From contig CAJJDN010000017.1 of NCBI GenBank assembly GCA_905182985.1, forward strand, positions 236,920 to 300,919: a DNA stretch of 64,000 nucleotides. The letters run 5' to 3'. The notes beneath the pieces were generated by a model. The model searched no databases, was not told where the DNA came from, and saw only the letters and a program-made list of their open reading frames with translations. A program made the translations under genes and the position numbers. Positions within the stretch are counted from its first letter, which is position 1; the number at the start of each line of letters is the position of its first letter. Source of the stretch: Paramecium sonneborni. Its lineage: Eukaryota > Ciliophora > Oligohymenophorea > Peniculida > Parameciidae. Shown here in pieces: positions 14,406 to 27,072 of the stretch.

Positions 14406-16582
14406 ATGAGCAATTATTTTTTAAATTCGGGACTTAAAAGGGATGGTTAACTGTAATTAGTACCTGAACATGTTAAGTTTAATTTAACATAACTAACTCC
14501 CTCTAATGTTGGGATAATTTAATTTTAATTAATCTTAGCAGAATAGGAGTAAAATATTATCGAATTAATCGATATTCAAGATAATTTAGGAAATCCTTTG
14601 ATAAAAATAACTTTGAAAGAAAGAGAGCTAATAATTCAATATTTGGATAATACTTACAAATTTCCGATTCAATAAATCATTTTATATAAATTATATCCAA
14701 TATTTATATCATTCTACGATGATATAAGCTTGATTACGAATTTTACAGTTTAAAGTTAAAAACTTCAATAAAGATTTACATATACTTCAAATAAGGTTGG
14801 AATATTATTAGGAAGTAGAAGTCATTTGAATGCTTTTACAGGGATAACTCGAAATTTGTAGATTAGATTTGTAAATGAAAATGAATTGAAAAAACAAATA
14901 GAAGATGAGATAAAGATTTAAAAATAAATTCTTAATGATTTAAATGATATAGGATAGATAAAATATAAATTACCATTTAGCAAACCTTTATAATCAATTG
15001 AAGAATTAGATAATTGGAAACCAAATGAAGAATACACTATTCTTCCAATATAATAATTAAAGAAAATAAATAGAACTACAAATTAACCATTATTAGTATG
15101 TCATGATATGTAAGGTGGATATAAGGAAGATATTTGGTGTTTTGGAAATCCTTTGAGATAGAATAGCTATCGTTTTTACTATATGACACATTGTGATATT
15201 TTTGTATATTTTTCACATACTTTGATTACAATTCCAAGTGTTCCATATATAAATATTTGTCATTAATTTGGTACAAGAATATTAGGAACAATAATAACAG
15301 AAGGAGATGATAATAAATTGACAAACTAATTATTAAATATGAAATATGTAGATAAATTAGTATAGATTTGTAAATTCTATAAATTTGATGGTTATTTATT
15401 GAATATAGANTTGAAAAAATAGCTTATTTCATAATTCTTCCTTTGAAGAAAAGTGTTCATAATTTATAAATAATATATAAATTATAGAAAAACAAATATT
15501 CTTTCTAAATTATTGTATGTAAAGTATGTTTAAGTGTTTAGTAATAATTTTTACAAAAAATTAATTGAAAATAAAATAATGAGCAATTATTTTTTAAATT
15601 CGGGACTTAAAAGGGATGGTTAACTGTAATTAGTACCTGAACATGTTAAGTTTAATTTAACATAACTAACTCCCTCTAATGTTGGGATAATTTAATTTTA
15701 ATTAATCTTAGCAGAATAGGAGTAAAATATTATCGAATTAATCGATATTCAAGATAATTTAGGAAATCCTTTGATAAAAATAACTTTGAAAGAAAGAGAG
15801 CTAATAATTCAATATTTGGATAATACTTACAAATTTCCGATTCAATAAATCATTTTATATAAATTATATCCAATATTTATATCATTCTACGATGATATAA
15901 GCTTGATTACGAATTTTACAGTTTAAAGTTAAAAACTTCAATAAAGATTTACATATACTTCAAATAAGGTTGGAATATTATTAGGAAGTAGAAGTCATTT
16001 GAATGCTTTTACAGGGATAACTCGAAATTTGTAGATTAGATTTGTAAATGAAAATGAATTGAAAAAACAAATAGAAGATGAGATAAAGATTTAAAAATAA
16101 ATTCTTAATGATTTAAATGATATAGGATAGATAAAATATAAATTACCATTTAGCAAACCTTTATAATCAATTGAAGAATTAGATAATTGGAAACCAAATG
16201 AAGAATACACTATTCTTCCAATATAATAATTAAAGAAAATAAATAGAACTACAAATTAACCATTATTAGTATGTCATGATATGTAAGGTGGATATAAGGA
16301 AGATATTTGGTGTTTTGGAAATCCTTTGAGATAGAATAGCTATCGTTTTTACTATATGACACATTGTGATATTTTTGTATATTTTTCACATACTTTGATT
16401 ACAATTCCAAGTGTTCCATATATAAATATTTGTCATTAATTTGGTACAAGAATATTAGGAACAATAATAACAGAAGGAGATGATAATAAATTGACAAACT
16501 AATTATTAAATATGAAATATGTAGATAAATTAGTATAGATTTGTAAATTCTATAAATTTGATGGTTATTTATTGAATATAGA
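14238..16582 (+). repeat. 1,172-bp tandem duplication around one N (assembly overlap)
   Basis: Bases 14238-15409 and 15411-16582 read the same, separated by a single N at 15410. The left copy continues the left flank and the right copy continues the right flank, as expected when two overlapping contig ends are joined without merging. The GH85 gene runs through it, so its 5' half appears twice. Confidence 0.9.
14406..15409 (+). pseudogene. false partial copy of GH85 gene (assembly duplicate)
   Basis: Same sequence as the first 1,004 bases of the gene starting at 15579, cut at the N just before the catalytic Glu codon. It should not be counted as a separate gene. Confidence 0.85.
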
Positions 16583-18511
16583 AACAAATGTGGATAATGT
16601 AGATTTATTTTTATAATTTATAAAAGAATTGAGTGATAAATTATAAGAGATTGGAGCTTTATTGATGTATTATGATAGTCATAATGCAGAAGGTATTTTA
16701 AAATGGTAATCTGAATTGAATTAAGATAATATGAAATACTTTTAGGCATGTAATTATTTTTTTAGTGATTATCATTGGAATTTGAATAAGTTATCAAATA
16801 CATAAAAAAATGCAGGAGATCAAAGAAATAATGTGTTTGTAGGAATTGATGTATGGGGTAGAGGATAATATGGAGGTGGTCAATTTGATAGTTATATTGC
16901 ATTATAGGAGATAAAAAAAGCATAATTAGGAACAGCTATTTTTGGTTAAGCTTGGACATATGAAACAGCGAATGGTAGTAGATCATAATTTATTCAAAAT
17001 GATAATTCATTATGGTAAGGTAAAAATACAGTATCATTATTTGATAAACATAAAAATTAATGGGTAATTACATCTAATGGAGGATCTGGTTGGAAAATTG
17101 TATAAGAAAATGGAGATGAGACAGCTATTTCATCATTTGATTGGTGTATTAGAACTTATACAATATAATTAAATTTAGTATCTTCAAACAAAGGGGGTAT
17201 AATTTAATTTAATGCCAGAGTTAAAGGAACTGGTCCTAAATATGATGATTTATATGTAATTATTTATATTATTATTATAGCTTATTGGAATAGAGTTATA
17301 TGATAGATAAAATAAATGCATTGCAAGCATTGATTCATTCTCAACAAAAGTTAATAAAAGAGAGATATAATTTAATGCTGATTATGTTAATGTTGCTGAT
17401 GATAAATGGAGAGAACATACTTTAAGTATTAAAACCACTGATGATACACTATATGTTAAATTTATAGAAGTAGGGAAAGATATAGAACATTGGGCTGGAA
17501 ATTATGGTGCTTAATTTACAGGAGAATCTATGGTTTATATTAGTTATGATTGTAATAAAGATTTATTAAGAATGTTAAAGCCAAAAACTTATTAAGAATT
17601 TCCTTTATAGACATATTTTAATAATGCTGTTGGAGAAGCTTATTATATTGATGGTCAAAAATTCACTCATTATAAAGGATATTACGATAATTTGAATGAT
17701 TTTGATTATTCTTTATGTTATCCAACAAAGAAGATAATAAGCTAAGAAATTTAAGATAATTGGGAAAGCAGTATTAATTTTAGTGATGCTTGGAATGGAA
17801 GTAGTTGTATCAAAATTAAAGGAGATTTATAAGTATAAAAGAGTTTTCTTATTAAACTATTCAAAACCAGAATTGATCCATAAGGAAATATTAATGCAAG
17901 TATTAATATGAAAAACTTTGATAAGAAGATTTTGTAATTAAGTTTAGTTTTGAAATACTCTGATAAAGTATTGTAAACTTTTAAACCGACAAAAATCCTA
18001 ACAAATAAAGGATGGAATGTTTCATAATATGTTATTTTAAATCAAGGAAAAGCTTTGAAATCTGTATATCTGAAAATAGAGAATATTTCTTAATAACAAT
18101 AAGCTATTGATGGTTTGATTGGAGGTTTAGCCATTTATGATGATAGGTATAATGAATAAATCAAATTTGCTAATGTAGATTTCAAAGATCCAACTAAATA
18201 TATTAAAAATATTTAATTAAAAGAAAGTGTTACAAATCTATATGATTTATATATTTAATTAGAATTAGGAGAATTAGGACCACTTCTAAAAACTATTAGA
18301 GTATTTAAGTATATTATAAATAATTAATTTTAGTGATAAATAATGGATTGGAAATGTTAGATCTAATTATGCTTATTTCCCTGAATTCCCTTTTGATGGA
18401 AAAGAAATGTTTGTGAGATTGTAGATTATTTTAAATAATGGAAATCACATTAAGGCTGAATCTGTTTTGCCTTACATTCTTTATTCAGATTAGGTTGTTA
18501 GATTACCATGA
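15579..18511 (+). CDS. cytosolic-type endo-beta-N-acetylglucosaminidase, GH85 family
   Basis: 960 residues after removing two 25-nt introns (17256-17280, 18309-18333). GH85 signatures run in order: LLVCHDMQGGYKED, DIFVYFSHTLITIPS, ILGTIITEG, then the active-site strand DGYLLNIE, where the family's catalytic Asn and Glu pair sits, followed by LMYYDSH and GIDVWGRG. These enzymes cleave the chitobiose core of free or protein-bound N-glycans, usually in the cytosol; no signal peptide is seen. The C-terminal half is beta-rich as in other family members. The stop lies 13 bases before the next gene's ATG. Confidence 0.92.
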
Positions 18512-18524
18512 AATATATATTATT

Positions 18525-20195
18525 ATGCATTTAATTCCAAAATTGACTAAATTAAACAAATCTCAAGAAGACATCTCTTCTATTCAAGATCATTTGAGTC
18601 AATTACCATAATTTCAAGCTCCTTATGAAGTCTTAAAAGATGTAATCAATATTATAATCTAGTTATGTAAAACTATTGGATATGTCTTTTTTGAGACTGG
18701 ACAAGTAGTTTAACAAAATAATAAATTTGCTTTCTATGTTATTAATGGATTGCTTAATACTCAAGATAATCTTTAAATTCAACCGGAAATGTGGTATGAA
18801 GCAGAATAAGGTTTTGAAGCTAAAGTAATATTTATTTATATTCAAATTTAGTAAGATACTCATTGTTTTGCTATACCTATTGATTTATATAAAAAATTCA
18901 GTTCTAGTCATGGAGTTTTATATCAATAAAAGAAAAAATCACTTTTAGTTAATTTACCTATTATTGAAAAAATTGCTCCAAAAATATAGGAATAATTAAT
19001 CAGACACTTCTAAGAAGTTAAATTTGCACATACAGATTTCGTATAAAAAATGGATGAACCTGGAAACTCTTTATTTATTCTACAATTTGGTGTTTTGAGT
19101 GTAAGCAAGAATTATTAGAAAATTCTTTCTCATTATGAGAAATCAGTATTACCTAGAAAATTTTGGTTTAATGAAATAGTTATATGTGAATTAAATGATC
19201 AAGGTATTTTAGGAGAAGAATTTACATAATAAGAGAAAGCACTTTATAATGTTTAAGTTATATCAAAATCAGCTTCTCTTTTAATGATATCAATACAACA
19301 ACTTAAAAATATATCTCTTTAAGTATATTAATCTGTTTGTAAAATGTTTAAAGAAAGAACTACTTTAAGGAATGAAGTTTATAAATAAAAGTGCCTAGAA
19401 TTAGAAAAAAATTGGTAAAATACTAATAAAGATTAAATGCTCAATTAAGATATTAAGAAAACTATTTCTTTTAAAGTTCTTTCTAAATAACCTTCTGCTT
19501 GTTAAGATTAACAAAGTTAAACTAATGATGATTAATTTGGAAATCTAATTGGAAATTTATCTTATAAAAAAATGCCAACATTTATTTAATAATATTTTAG
19601 ATAAAAGCATATTAAAGTTAAGAAAAGATAAGATTAATCTTAATTAAATAGTTTAAATTAATCTTCATTAAATCAAATAGATTCTACTTTTGACCCATAT
19701 GTTTTACTTTAAAAAAAATAACAAAAAATGCTAATTTAATAGCATTCTTTAAAGTAATAAAATGGGTTTCGTTTGACAAAAACAAGATAAATAGATAGAA
19801 AATTAGAATAAACAAAATCTCAATAAATTAGGCCTAATACTTCTCAAATTATTGTATAATAATAATTTTCTTTGGGATAACCTTTATAATAATAGTAGTC
19901 CTTCAATTAGCAAATGAGTAATAGTTCTAAATAAGAATTAATTTTATAGAAAACTTTCTTTTAGGGTTTTCATACACCAAAACCAATTATAAGATAATTG
20001 AAAAGAATGTATAGGAGTTCTTCTGTTCATAAAATAGAGGATCCTCCTTTTTCTTTGATACCTAAACAAAAAAATAAAAGTAATTTAACTAAATATATAG
20101 CCCCTAGAGATAATATGTTCTATCTAAATTTATAATAAAATTATTCAGGGTAAAAAATCAAAGTAAATTAGTTGTTGCATAATTCTATAGATTGA
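18525..20195 (+). CDS. cyclic-nucleotide-binding-domain protein
   Basis: 556 residues in one open frame. Two cNMP-binding-like folds are suggested: residues about 35-110 (LPQFQAPYEVL, GYVFFETGQVV, FYVINGLL) and about 165-270 (MDEPGNSLFILQFGVLSV, ILGEEF). The second half is Gln/Ser-rich and probably disordered. Such proteins bind cAMP or cGMP; I cannot see a complete phosphate-binding cassette (the GE-L-RA motif is weak), so ligand binding is uncertain. A 27-nt stretch, 18825-18851, looks like an intron but is a multiple of three without TGA, so the protein may be nine residues shorter. Confidence 0.7.
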
Positions 20196-20224
20196 CTTAT
20201 AAAATAAATATATAAATTATAATT

Positions 20225-21926
20225 TCATAAAGGTTACAATTATTATCTACAACTAGGACATGATAATTATATTTACATCCATTTGACTAGACAAAATACA
20301 TGGAATTTATGATCCTTTAATAATTACTTTTTTTAATACACATGGAGTTTTCATATAATAATTTTACTATTTATTCATAACTTCCTTTATTTTTAAATTT
20401 CTTTCATCTTCCTGAGTTAATTTTATAGTAGGAACTGAATCAAGATCTTCCAGACAAATGGAACATTCCTCGTTCAATAAATGCTAAATTAATAAAAATC
20501 AATAATTTTACTGCATATTCTGAAGAGGAACATTCTTTTTAGTCAAATGTAGTTTTTATTTTTTAGAAATAATTATATTTTTTTGGAAAACAAACTTTAG
20601 GTACAAAAAATTTATGTTCCAATTTTTATTATAAATTATATACTACAATTTATATTGACGAACTATTAATTATGCAAATAAGCCATCTGAGATTTAAAGA
20701 AAATGTATTATTCCAAAAAATTCTAAAGTAAACATAATAATGTAATCTTGGTATAAAAAATCCTAAAATAAATTTAAAATTAAATCTTAAAAATTATTCT
20801 TATTAAGCAGAATGAATTATTAATGGTAATAAATTCATACTTAAGATAACTGGTAACCATTTTGATAGAATGTTGTGATAAATCAAGTACAAATTTGCAA
20901 TCATACAAAAGTATAAAATGGAGTAAAATTTTATCACTTAATTTCTAAAACTTTAATTATTTCTAATCCTAATTTCAAAAATCTAGACTAAAATATTTTG
21001 AAGAAATGATGGAATTATGAAATTATAAAATAAATATTTTGATTGCTCTTCTTAAAAGTGATTCAAATGGAACATGAATAAATCTTGAACCATAACTAAG
21101 CCTATAGAAATCATGTTGTATTCCTCAAGATTATCTAAGCCTGCAATCAAAGCATTTAGTATTCTTAAAATATGAATCATACAACACACAAAAACGATTT
21201 TTTTCATAAATGAGTAAGTTATAATCATTTCTGTTTGATCTTTCACTTAACCGAAAAAGCTTTAATGAACATTTAAACAGTATGTATCTACTCTTAAATC
21301 TATAACGAATTATTCAGCAAGATTTATATTCATATTATTATTATTAGTATTCTTTATATCCATAGTTAATTCATTTTAACAACCTAATGTTTATCATTTT
21401 AATTAATACCATTTAAATCATTATTTTTTAATTATAAAATTAATGGTGTATTGAAGGTTTTTACATATTCAGTAAAATTTAAATCAAATTGAAATTTTTA
21501 TTATGCATTATCAAATGGACTTTAAGAAAAATGTACACTGATATTAAAATTTGGTTCTAACTAATCATTCTTATAAACTAGGAAATTTGTATAAGTTTTA
21601 TTAAGCAATCCTGTAAAATATCTTTCAGAAAAAACTACAAAAATTTTGTATAATAAGCATTCAGCTGAAGGATTATTAGATGAATTTTCTATTATCAATA
21701 ATATGCATACAAAAGTAATTAATTATTTATTTATTATCCTATTCATTTAAGCACTTATTTATACTATTATTATGAACATCAGAATCAGCAATAAAAGTTA
21801 CCGAGTACATGATCATAGCTGAGATACTCAAAAAAATTAGAACATTGATTCCTATATGAATGTATTGTGGATCATACGTCTCATTTTAACATCATTTCTT
21901 TACACTATTTAATTATTTGGCAGCAT
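20225..21926 (-). CDS. TUL1/FLY-like multi-pass membrane RING-H2 E3 ubiquitin ligase
   Basis: 524 residues after five introns (21852-21877, 21689-21710, 21384-21409, 20484-20511, 20315-20339; the last ends AAG). One membrane segment near the N-terminus (NVLIFLSISAMIMYSV), a lumenal region with possible N-glycosylation sites, then several membrane spans; the stretch ISIGLVMVQDLFMFHL and the later IFEIR resemble the conserved core of yeast Tul1 and plant FLY ligases. The C-terminus is a RING-H2: ECSICLED ... TPC, then HKFHVFCLVKW and CPSCRQQL. Tul1-type ligases act in Golgi/endosome quality control. The right end overlaps an assembly duplication, but this copy is complete. Confidence 0.8.
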
Positions 21927-22436
21927 TTAATTTATTATAAATAATCTTATTAAATTTAAACTTTCTCTATTTCTTTATTGTTTAAGTAATAATAGAATTA
22001 CATATAATTTAGAAATATTTAATTCAACATAATACATAAATTCTAACATAAAAATTAAAATTATTTTAAGATATTACTATCTAATAACTAAATGTTTAAT
22101 AGACTAATTTTTCTCCTTTTTTCTCTCTAATACTTTAACTCTAATTCCTTGAAATATAATTAATTCAAGATTTATAAAGAAATTGTATTTTTATTATATT
22201 TATAAAATTGCAATTCTGCGTATACTATTCTCAATTCAACAAAATATAAATATTAATATCTATTATGTAGTTTATGGACCTTTAAATCTAATAGATTAAT
22301 AAATATTATAGATTCTATAGAAATGCTTTTAAGACAAAACTTTTAAATAAATTGTTTTTTTATAAATCTTAATAAAAATTAAACTAAATTAAATTTGCAT
22401 AAGATATTTTCATATTTATAATCATTTTATTTCTCG
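21927..22436 (-). other. intergenic spacer (repeated at 23016-23525)
   Basis: About 510 AT-rich bases between two minus-strand genes; nothing recognisable. Its second appearance is part of the assembly duplication. Confidence 0.5.
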
Positions 22437-22783
22437 TCATTTCTTTTTTGTTATTATGGGAGCATTTATTGGAGTGACTTACTTTATTTATTAACTTTAA
22501 GTGTGTTTATGTACAGGGGTTTATTAAATAGGTTTATTGGGAACTAATTAAAGTTTAGAACCTTTTGCTTTTGTTGGATCTCCCACACTCATTCTTTCTG
22601 CTTAGGGTTTTAGTTCATCAATTTCATCAAAATCATCGCCATCATTCATTTTAGGGCTTGGTGATGCCGATAACGATCTTGCAGGACTTGAAGGTAATCT
22701 TTAATTAAGCTATTTGTCAAGTTTAATAAGCATTTAAGTTAATTGTACAAATGCATATGAAACTGAATATTAATTACTAAATA
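22437..22783 (-). pseudogene. false 3' fragment of the unknown gene at 23526-24308
   Basis: Duplicate of the last part of that gene, cut at the N inside an intron; an assembly artefact. Confidence 0.8.
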
Positions 22784-22784
22784 N

Positions 22785-23015
22785 CAATAATATGCATACA
22801 AAAGTAATTAATTATTTATTTATTATCCTATTCATTTAAGCACTTATTTATACTATTATTATGAACATCAGAATCAGCAATAAAAGTTACCGAGTACATG
22901 ATCATAGCTGAGATACTCAAAAAAATTAGAACATTGATTCCTATATGAATGTATTGTGGATCATACGTCTCATTTTAACATCATTTCTTTACACTATTTA
23001 ATTATTTGGCAGCAT
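22785..23015 (-). pseudogene. false 5' fragment of the membrane E3 gene
   Basis: Duplicate of the first 231 bases of the gene at 20225-21926, cut at the N inside its second intron; an assembly artefact. Confidence 0.8.
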
Positions 23016-23525
23016 TTAATTTATTATAAATAATCTTATTAAATTTAAACTTTCTCTATTTCTTTATTGTTTAAGTAATAATAGAATTACATATAATTTA
23101 GAAATATTTAATTCAACATAATACATAAATTCTAACATAAAAATTAAAATTATTTTAAGATATTACTATCTAATAACTAAATGTTTAATAGACTAATTTT
23201 TCTCCTTTTTTCTCTCTAATACTTTAACTCTAATTCCTTGAAATATAATTAATTCAAGATTTATAAAGAAATTGTATTTTTATTATATTTATAAAATTGC
23301 AATTCTGCGTATACTATTCTCAATTCAACAAAATATAAATATTAATATCTATTATGTAGTTTATGGACCTTTAAATCTAATAGATTAATAAATATTATAG
23401 ATTCTATAGAAATGCTTTTAAGACAAAACTTTTAAATAAATTGTTTTTTTATAAATCTTAATAAAAATTAAACTAAATTAAATTTGCATAAGATATTTTC
23501 ATATTTATAATCATTTTATTTCTCG

Positions 23526-24308
23526 TCATTTCTTTTTTGTTATTATGGGAGCATTTATTGGAGTGACTTACTTTATTTATTAACTTTAAGTGTGTTTATG
23601 TACAGGGGTTTATTAAATAGGTTTATTGGGAACTAATTAAAGTTTAGAACCTTTTGCTTTTGTTGGATCTCCCACACTCATTCTTTCTGCTTAGGGTTTT
23701 AGTTCATCAATTTCATCAAAATCATCGCCATCATTCATTTTAGGGCTTGGTGATGCCGATAACGATCTTGCAGGACTTGAAGGTAATCTTTAATTAAGCT
23801 ATTTGTCAAGTTTAATAAGCATTTAAGTTAATTGTACAAATGCATATGAAACTGAATATTAATTACTAAATAATGATTTTATTTTACTCTTATTATATTT
23901 CATTATATTTTTATATCCAATAATTAGCAATTTGCATATTTTTAGAAGTTATTTAATTTTTATTTATGAAATCCTTAAATTTTCTTAGATTTTCTAAAAA
24001 TTTATCTACATCATTTAAAAACATATGTAGCAAACTCCAGTTTAGATTCTACTTTAATAAATAGATTTACTTTTTCATCTAATAGTTCAGATGGTATTTC
24101 ACGAATAAGTCCAGCAAATAAAGAAACAAGAGCAGCAGTCGCATATATATTCATTTAAGATGGATTAACCATTTTTTATAAAAGCTATATATATTAATAT
24201 TCTTACACTAAGAGCTCTATGATCAAGAGCATTAACTTAATCTAAGACATGTTAAAATGTAACAACTTGTGGTTTCAAAGATTATCGATTATAATTACCT
24301 CTGAACAT
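23526..24308 (-). CDS. conserved-looking protein of unknown function
   Basis: 238 residues after three 22-nt introns (24185-24206, 24049-24070, 23866-23887), an exact codon multiple. Starts MFRGNYNRQSLKPQ; the first 110 residues are helical (LDQVNALDHRALSLL, AALVSLFAGLIREIP, LHMFLNDVDKFLENLRKF) and the last 80 are Pro/Gln/Lys-rich and likely disordered, ending in a basic KKK. No family recognised. It lies tail-to-head with the membrane E3 gene, but nothing shows a shared role. Confidence 0.72.
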
Positions 24309-24705
24309 ATTATGTTATTAAATTTATATAAAATTATTAACAAATCAATTCACTGTAGATATAACAATAAAAGTTATTGCAAATAAAGATAATGTATAAA
24401 AGTTTTAAACAAAAAATATCTGGAAATGCTTTTAAATAATTTTTTAATAGTTTAAATAATATCTGTAGATTCTTTAAGAATTTTAAATTTTTGATATATT
24501 AATTATCAGCTCCATCATTTTTTTAATACAATTGAAATTTTTTCTTAGGTAACTTAAAATAATCTAATAAATTTTTAGATTGTGGATATTTTGTATAGAT
24601 GTTTTATTAATTGTTATTATGCGTAGGAAATTTTAGAAAAATATATCAGAATAATAAATTAAATTATATTAATATGCTTTTTCTCCCTATAAATTTTTAA
24701 TAAAC
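24309..24705 (-). other. intergenic, no gene seen
   Basis: About 400 very AT-rich bases with frequent stops; nothing recognisable. Confidence 0.55.
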
Positions 24706-25925
24706 TCAAAACATATCCTGCTATTAAATCTAGACTGGTTCACTTTTTTAATTTTCATCTTAAAGATTATCTGCTAACAAATCTTCGTCTTCTTTTTATT
24801 CCTAAATACCATTATTCTAAAACTAATTCTATTCTTCATTTTCTTATTTTTAAAGTTAAACATTTTCTTTTTCTTAATTATTTATTTCCTTATTATTCTC
24901 TTATTATTCATTTTATTCAGAATGATTTTCTTAAGATGATTTTTCTGCAGAATGCTATTCTTAAGTTACTTATGCTTTTTCTTATTATTACTAAAATTAT
25001 TCATCAGTTTAATGCTAATTTCCTGATTAAGCCACAGCTTTAGTGGTTTTTTTAACTATTTTTTTATCATCTTGTTTGGTATCTCCTTTTTTATCATTTT
25101 ACTTAGTATTAGCATTTTTTTAAACTCCATTCTATTTTGATTCTAATGGCTTATCATTCTTTTTTGGTTAATCTTTTGGTTTATCTGTTTAAGGAGGTTA
25201 TTATGGTTAAGATTATTTATTTGTTTTAGGTTTATCTACCTTATTTTCATCTTTTTTCTCATCCTTTTTTTCATCCTTTTGATTATTCGCTTATTTTTAT
25301 GGTTAATCTAAATCATATATATAAATTACCTTAATTTGAAGTTTTTGTTTCTTTTTAATTTTTTTATTCTGGCTACTTAGCAGGCTTTTATTTTAATTAT
25401 TATGGTTGCTATTACTGTTAGGATGTAGTTTTAGATTATTTTTCAACAGATTATTCTGGAGATTTTGGAAGAGCTAAATTTGAAAAATCAATTTACTGTT
25501 TTCCGCTTCATTTTTAGTTGTCTTATCTACTACTACACTTTAACTTAAATTCTTGGTTCCAGTTTATGGCTTATGTTCCTTCTCTTTATTTTACTCTTGT
25601 TTTTATTGAATTGCTGTTTAAGGTCGATCAATCTTTTTATGATCTAATTTTCCAGATAAAATAATTATTACCCTTATGATTGCCATTATTTTCTTGCTTC
25701 TATTATTATTTTACTTATTCTAATTATAAATTATATCTTTATACTTTTTTCCTCATTTGGCTTAAGCCCTGAAACCAAGCTTTTGAGTTAACTGATTTCT
25801 CCTGTAAGAAATTTGATCTGATCTTCTTTCTATAAATCTTTTTATTTTAATTCCTCAATTTTCTCTAGTAGTGGTTTCACTGCATCTTCTAAGTATTATT
25901 CAACTTCTGGAGAAATCTATTACAT
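24706..25925 (-). CDS. coiled-coil, Lys/Glu/Gln-rich protein of unknown function
   Basis: 373 residues after four introns (25720-25744, 25644-25671, 25474-25496, 25308-25329). The first 60 residues form a heptad-like coiled coil (LEKIEELKQKDLQ, FLTGEISQLKSLV). The remainder is low-complexity: proline/glutamine runs, repeats of KDEKKDEKKDE type, then a long Gln/Glu/Asn stretch. Many glutamines are TAA or TAG codons. Probably a disordered scaffold; no family recognised. Because composition is so biased, the third and fourth introns are less certain than the first two. Confidence 0.62.
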
Positions 25926-26041
25926 ATCCAATTTCAAATTTATATTATATATATTTTATTTTATTTTTCAAAAGAATATACTTATTTCTGAATTAAATGT
26001 GCGTCATATGAATTTTAATATGATTTTATAATTGTAATTAA

Positions 26042-27028
26042 TCATTCAAAATTATAGTAATTAAAATCGACATAATCTTTGCAAATCGGACAGAATTTTT
26101 ATTTCATTAACCATTATTTAATGCAATCAAAGTGAAATTAATGATTACAATCTAATCTAACATCAACAGCTTCTTTTTAAGGTTAAATATCTTCCATACA
26201 AATTGTACAATTATCTGTAACATTTACTTATACTCTTTTATTATCTAATAAATTAATCTTGCTTTTTAGACCTACTTAATTTTCTAAATCTAATTAAGTG
26301 AAATATTCGTAGATTTCTTCTGCAGACATTTAATTGACTTACCAATCTGAAACCGCAGTCCCAGGTATATATTTAAATTATTCTCTTACTTGATTGTGGC
26401 TTAGTGTTCTATTTCTATCTAAAATGTTATCTTTTTAGTTTATTTACTAATAATTACTCTAAACATGTTTCTAATATGATTATTTTTAATTATTTAGATT
26501 TTATTCTCTACCTTTATTTTTTAATTATTATTGAACATACGGATTCAACTTAATCTAATTTTATGATTATTTTTATTCGATGGTCGTTTTTTTTACTGGT
26601 AATCTTTCCTCTCGAATTATTTTTTTTTTATTTTCATTATTTTCGTTGGCCTATATATTTTATTCTTCAATCCGAATCACGCATTTTATTCCTTCTTCAA
26701 CTGGTTAGAATTAGCCTTGAATTATTTCTTTAAATTGTTGTTATTATTTCTATTGTTATTATTATTATTGGGTTTGTTTTTAAACCATATTTATTGGTTA
26801 TTAATATTATAATTATTCATCTTTTAATTATTTCAAGTAATTATATTCAGGTTGCCTTTTCCACTAAGATTATTCTAAATATTACTAAGAATATTAACTT
26901 CTTTTCTAGTATTAATTTTCTTATAATAATGGTTATTGTTTTAATTAGTAATATTTTTATTGTTATTTTTATAGTTATTATCTTTATTTTTATTATTGTG
27001 ATTATTGTTATTATTAATCTTATAATTA

Positions 27029-27072
<44 letters not shown>

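Larger units (their letters stand above)
21696..23872 (+). repeat. 1,088-bp tandem duplication around one N (assembly overlap)
   Basis: Bases 21696-22783 and 22785-23872 read the same, with a single N at 22784. It contains the 5' end of the membrane E3 gene, the spacer, and the 3' end of the next minus-strand gene, so each gene has one complete and one cut copy. Confidence 0.9.

Noticed and set aside
20342..20815. 157-residue plus-strand frame without TGA
   Set aside because: It lies opposite the RING domain of the membrane E3 gene, which has conserved zinc ligands and consistent introns; the plus frame shows no known motif.
21052..21246. Stand-alone 64-residue protein
   Set aside because: It is one internal piece of the membrane E3 read with the standard code; TAA at its end is Gln.
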